Shown here: piece by piece, positions 62,270 through 64,000 of the stretch | Layout of the letters: the number at the start of each line of letters is the position of its first letter | Numbering within the stretch: position 1 is the first letter of the stretch | Assembly: GCA_963675365.2 (NCBI GenBank) | Contig: CAXXVA010000003.1 | Location: 620,001 to 684,000, forward strand | DNA length: 64,000 bases | Origin: CAXXOK01 sp963675365 | GTDB lineage: Bacteria > Bacillota > Clostridia > Christensenellales > Aristaeellaceae | Direction of reading: 5' to 3' | Notes under the pieces: model-generated | The model's database searches: none | What the model saw: the letters and a program-made list of their open reading frames with translations, nothing else | Told to the model about the DNA's origin: nothing | Made by a program: the position numbers and the translations under genes

Positions 62270-64000
62270 TTATGCTTTTTCCGCAGCGTCCTTCTTTTTC
62301 GTCAGCAGGGAGACGACGACCAGAGTCAGGAAGCTCAGCGGAACGGAGATGATGGCGGGGTTGTCGATCGGCATGGGTGCTGTGACGTTGACCAGATGGT
62401 ACACGTCGTTGTATGTGCTCTGGGACAATAGGATGATAAGCATTGCCGAGACAAGGCCCACGATGATGGACGCGATAACGCCCTTGGCCGTGGTCCGCTT
62501 CCAGAACAGCACCATGATAATCGCGGGCAGGTTGGCCGACGCGGCGACGGCAAACGCCCAGCCGACCAGGAAGCTGACGTTGAGGTTCTTAAACAGAATG
62601 CCCAGCACAATGGCGACGCAGCCCACGGCGATCGCGGCGATTTTGCCGATGCTGACCTCCATTTTGTCGGACAGCTTGCTGCGCTTGCCGGTGCCGATCA
62701 AATCGTGTACCACCGCGCCGGAGGAAGCCACCAGCAGGCCGCTTACGGTACCGAGCACCGTTGCAAACGCGATGGCGGAGATAATCGCGAAGATCGCCAC
62801 GCTGAAGTTTTTGGCCAGCAGCGGCGCGGCCATGTTGGAGTTCGTCAGGTCCAGTCCGCCGCCGATCATTGAGCCGAAGCCAAGGAACAGTGTCAGGATG
62901 TAGAAAAACCCGATCGAGACAATCGCGATGATGGTGGATTTGCGCGCGGCGGCCGGGTTTTTGACCGTGTAATACCGGATCAGAATATGCGGCAGCGCCG
63001 CGGTGCCGAAGAACAGCGCAAGCATCAGGGAGATGAAGTTAAGCTTATGCTTGGTCGTGTCCAGGGGGAATTTCTGCCCGGGCTGCAGCACCTCCGCGCC
63101 GGAGGTGGGATGCTGGTAATAGATGGTGATTTTGTCTCCGTCGTCCATGACGATGGCCTTGTCCCAGCGGACGACGGTGCTTTCCTTGATGGTGCCAAGG
63201 AAGGCAAACGGTCCGACGGCGCCTGTCTGCGTGTTTTGCACGCCGCCGATATCCGTCAGGTTGCCCACCTGGAAGAACTTGCCGTCTTCCTTGGGCGCGC
63301 CGTTATAAAGCACCGCGCCGTTAGATTTGTCGGTAATAAACAGCGTTTCCTCCAAAAGACCGTTTTGGGCGTTATACGCCCAGACGCTCTGATCACCTTC
63401 TACCGAGCGCACCGCGACGAAGAGGTGATCTCCGACTGTCCATTCGTTTTCCACGGTATAGTTCGGATCGGCAAGCGTTATGCCGTCTTCCTGTACGCTT
63501 GCCACCTCGAGCGTTTTATACTCGCCGGTGAACAAACCCTTGTTGAGTACCAGGAACACCAAAACGCACGAGAAAATAATTAAAAGCGCGCCTTTTAAGA
63601 ATTGCACGTAGGTCGTCGACGCCATGCCAGCCGTGGCAACGATGAAGATTACCACCGCGCCGACCAGTACCACGCCAAGCCAATGCGGCCAGCCAAGCAG
63701 CGGCGTGACCAGCGAGCCCGCGCCGACCATTTGCGGAATCAGGTAGAACACCGAAACAATCAGCGTGCTGATGCCCGCTGCGATTTTGATGCCTTTGGAT
63801 TTGAACTTGGAATCCAGCGCATCGGCAAAGGTGTATTTGCCCATGCGCTTGAGCGGCTCGGCGACCACGAACAGCGCGACCATCCAGCCCGCCAGATACC
63901 CGATGGAATATAAAAAGCCGTCAAACCCGTAAAACGCGATCATGCCGCAGATCCCAAGGAACGAAGCGGCGGACAGGTAGTCGCCAGCGAACGCGATGCC
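62270..64000 (-). CDS. Sodium/solute symporter, ActP-like, with large inserted domain (5' end outside the window)
   Basis: At least 576 residues of an SSS-family cation symporter. The frame is open to base 64000; upstream of the first internal ATG, AGDYLSAASFLGICG is the ActP-type helix 2 motif. The remaining core has MVGAGSLVTPLLGW and FFGTAALPHILIRYYTVKNP, as in ActP. Between these, roughly 63045-63545, lies a soluble stretch of about 165 residues (EYKTLEVASVQEDGITLADP and so on) where E. coli ActP has a much shorter loop. The substrate is inferred only as a monocarboxylate such as acetate. Confidence 0.85.
   Translation of the reverse strand, partial: GIAFAGDYLSAASFLGICGMIAFYGFDGFLYSIGYLAGWMVALFVVAEPLKRMGKYTFADALDSKFKSKGIKIAAGISTLIVSVFYLIPQMVGAGSLVTPLLGWPHWLGVVLVGAVVIFIVATAGMASTTYVQFLKGALLIIFSCVLVFLVLNKGLFTGEYKTLEVASVQEDGITLADPNYTVENEWTVGDHLFVAVRSVEGDQSVWAYNAQNGLLEETLFITDKSNGAVLYNGAPKEDGKFFQVGNLTDIGGVQNTQTGAVGPFAFLGTIKESTVVRWDKAIVMDDGDKITIYYQHPTSGAEVLQPGQKFPLDTTKHKLNFISLMLALFFGTAALPHILIRYYTVKNPAAARKSTIIAIVSIGFFYILTLFLGFGSMIGGGLDLTNSNMAAPLLAKNFSVAIFAIISAIAFATVLGTVSGLLVASSGAVVHDLIGTGKRSKLSDKMEVSIGKIAAIAVGCVAIVLGILFKNLNVSFLVGWAFAVAASANLPAIIMVLFWKRTTAKGVIASIIVGLVSAMLIILLSQSTYNDVYHLVNVTAPMPIDNPAIISVPLSFLTLVVVSLLTKKKDAAEKA

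Overview
The window looks like the chromosome of a fairly GC-rich member of the Clostridia (Firmicutes). Markers are the SCIFF peptide with its radical-SAM maturase, CtsR with a CtsR operator, the remA-gmk-rpoZ-coaBC and tig-clpP-clpX-lon-engB clusters, MrfAB (YprAB), and sigma-A promoters with strong Shine-Dalgarno sites. Nearly all of it is tightly packed housekeeping DNA. The accessory-looking parts are around the tRNA-Ser genes (48.7-51.2 kb), the ABC-F pseudogene (25.0-26.7 kb) and the phn locus (55-61 kb). I cannot name the species.

Layout. 0-2.4 kb: end of miaA, a PLP lyase and rluB. 2.5-4.7 kb: isocitrate dehydrogenase, facing a traX-like gene and a 43-residue membrane protein. 4.8-7.8 kb: ctsR-clpC under a CtsR operator, without mcsAB between them. 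8-12.1 kb: mrfA, mrfB and a TPR protein. 12.2-23.2 kb: a nine-gene branched-chain amino acid operon (ilvB-ilvN-ilvC-ilvD-leuA-cimA-leuC-leuD-leuB) behind a 40-codon leader peptide rich in Leu, Ile and Val and a terminator/antiterminator pair, so apparently controlled by ribosome-mediated attenuation. 23.3-27.8 kb: trpS, a beta-phosphoglucomutase-like gene, a frameshifted Lsa/Vga-type ABC-F gene with an attenuator-like leader, and galM. 27.9-30.6 kb: an E2-acyltransferase-like protein with a degenerate active site and an unknown membrane protein. 30.6-38.2 kb (minus strand): tig-clpP-clpX-lon-engB plus an acetyltransferase-like gene. 38.4-41.6 kb: yicC-remA-gmk-rpoZ-coaBC. 41.7-42.2 kb: tRNAs Val, Asp, Gly and Cys, with Phe third in the array. 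42.3-44.5 kb: yajC, a MITE-like element, then scfA and scfB. 44.5-47.2 kb (minus): a hypothetical anchored protein, lysS and greA. 47.5-48.4 kb: an aldo/keto reductase. 48.5-51.2 kb: two tRNA-Ser genes, a 166-bp tandem repeat that copies the end of the second tRNA, and an AT-rich ABC-F gene followed by another copy of the repeat core. 51.2-54.9 kb: VOC proteins, an acetyltransferase, a nucleotidyltransferase-like protein and a diguanylate cyclase. 55-61.1 kb (minus): phnD, a streptothricin-acetyltransferase-like gene, phnC, two phnE genes and a 5'-nucleotidase, behind a four-repeat Pho-box-like array. 61.3-64 kb (minus): a four-helix membrane protein with two His-x13-His pairs, a cytochrome-b5-like lipoprotein and an ActP-like symporter that runs off the end.

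How the genes fit together. The ilv-leu operon can make valine and leucine, and through CimA plus LeuCD/LeuB also isoleucine, from pyruvate and acetyl-CoA without threonine deaminase. The Clp, Lon and trigger factor genes form two proteostasis blocks. The phn genes look like a phosphate-starvation uptake unit with a phosphate-releasing hydrolase and no visible C-P lyase. All functions are read from motifs and family resemblance by eye; no database search was run.
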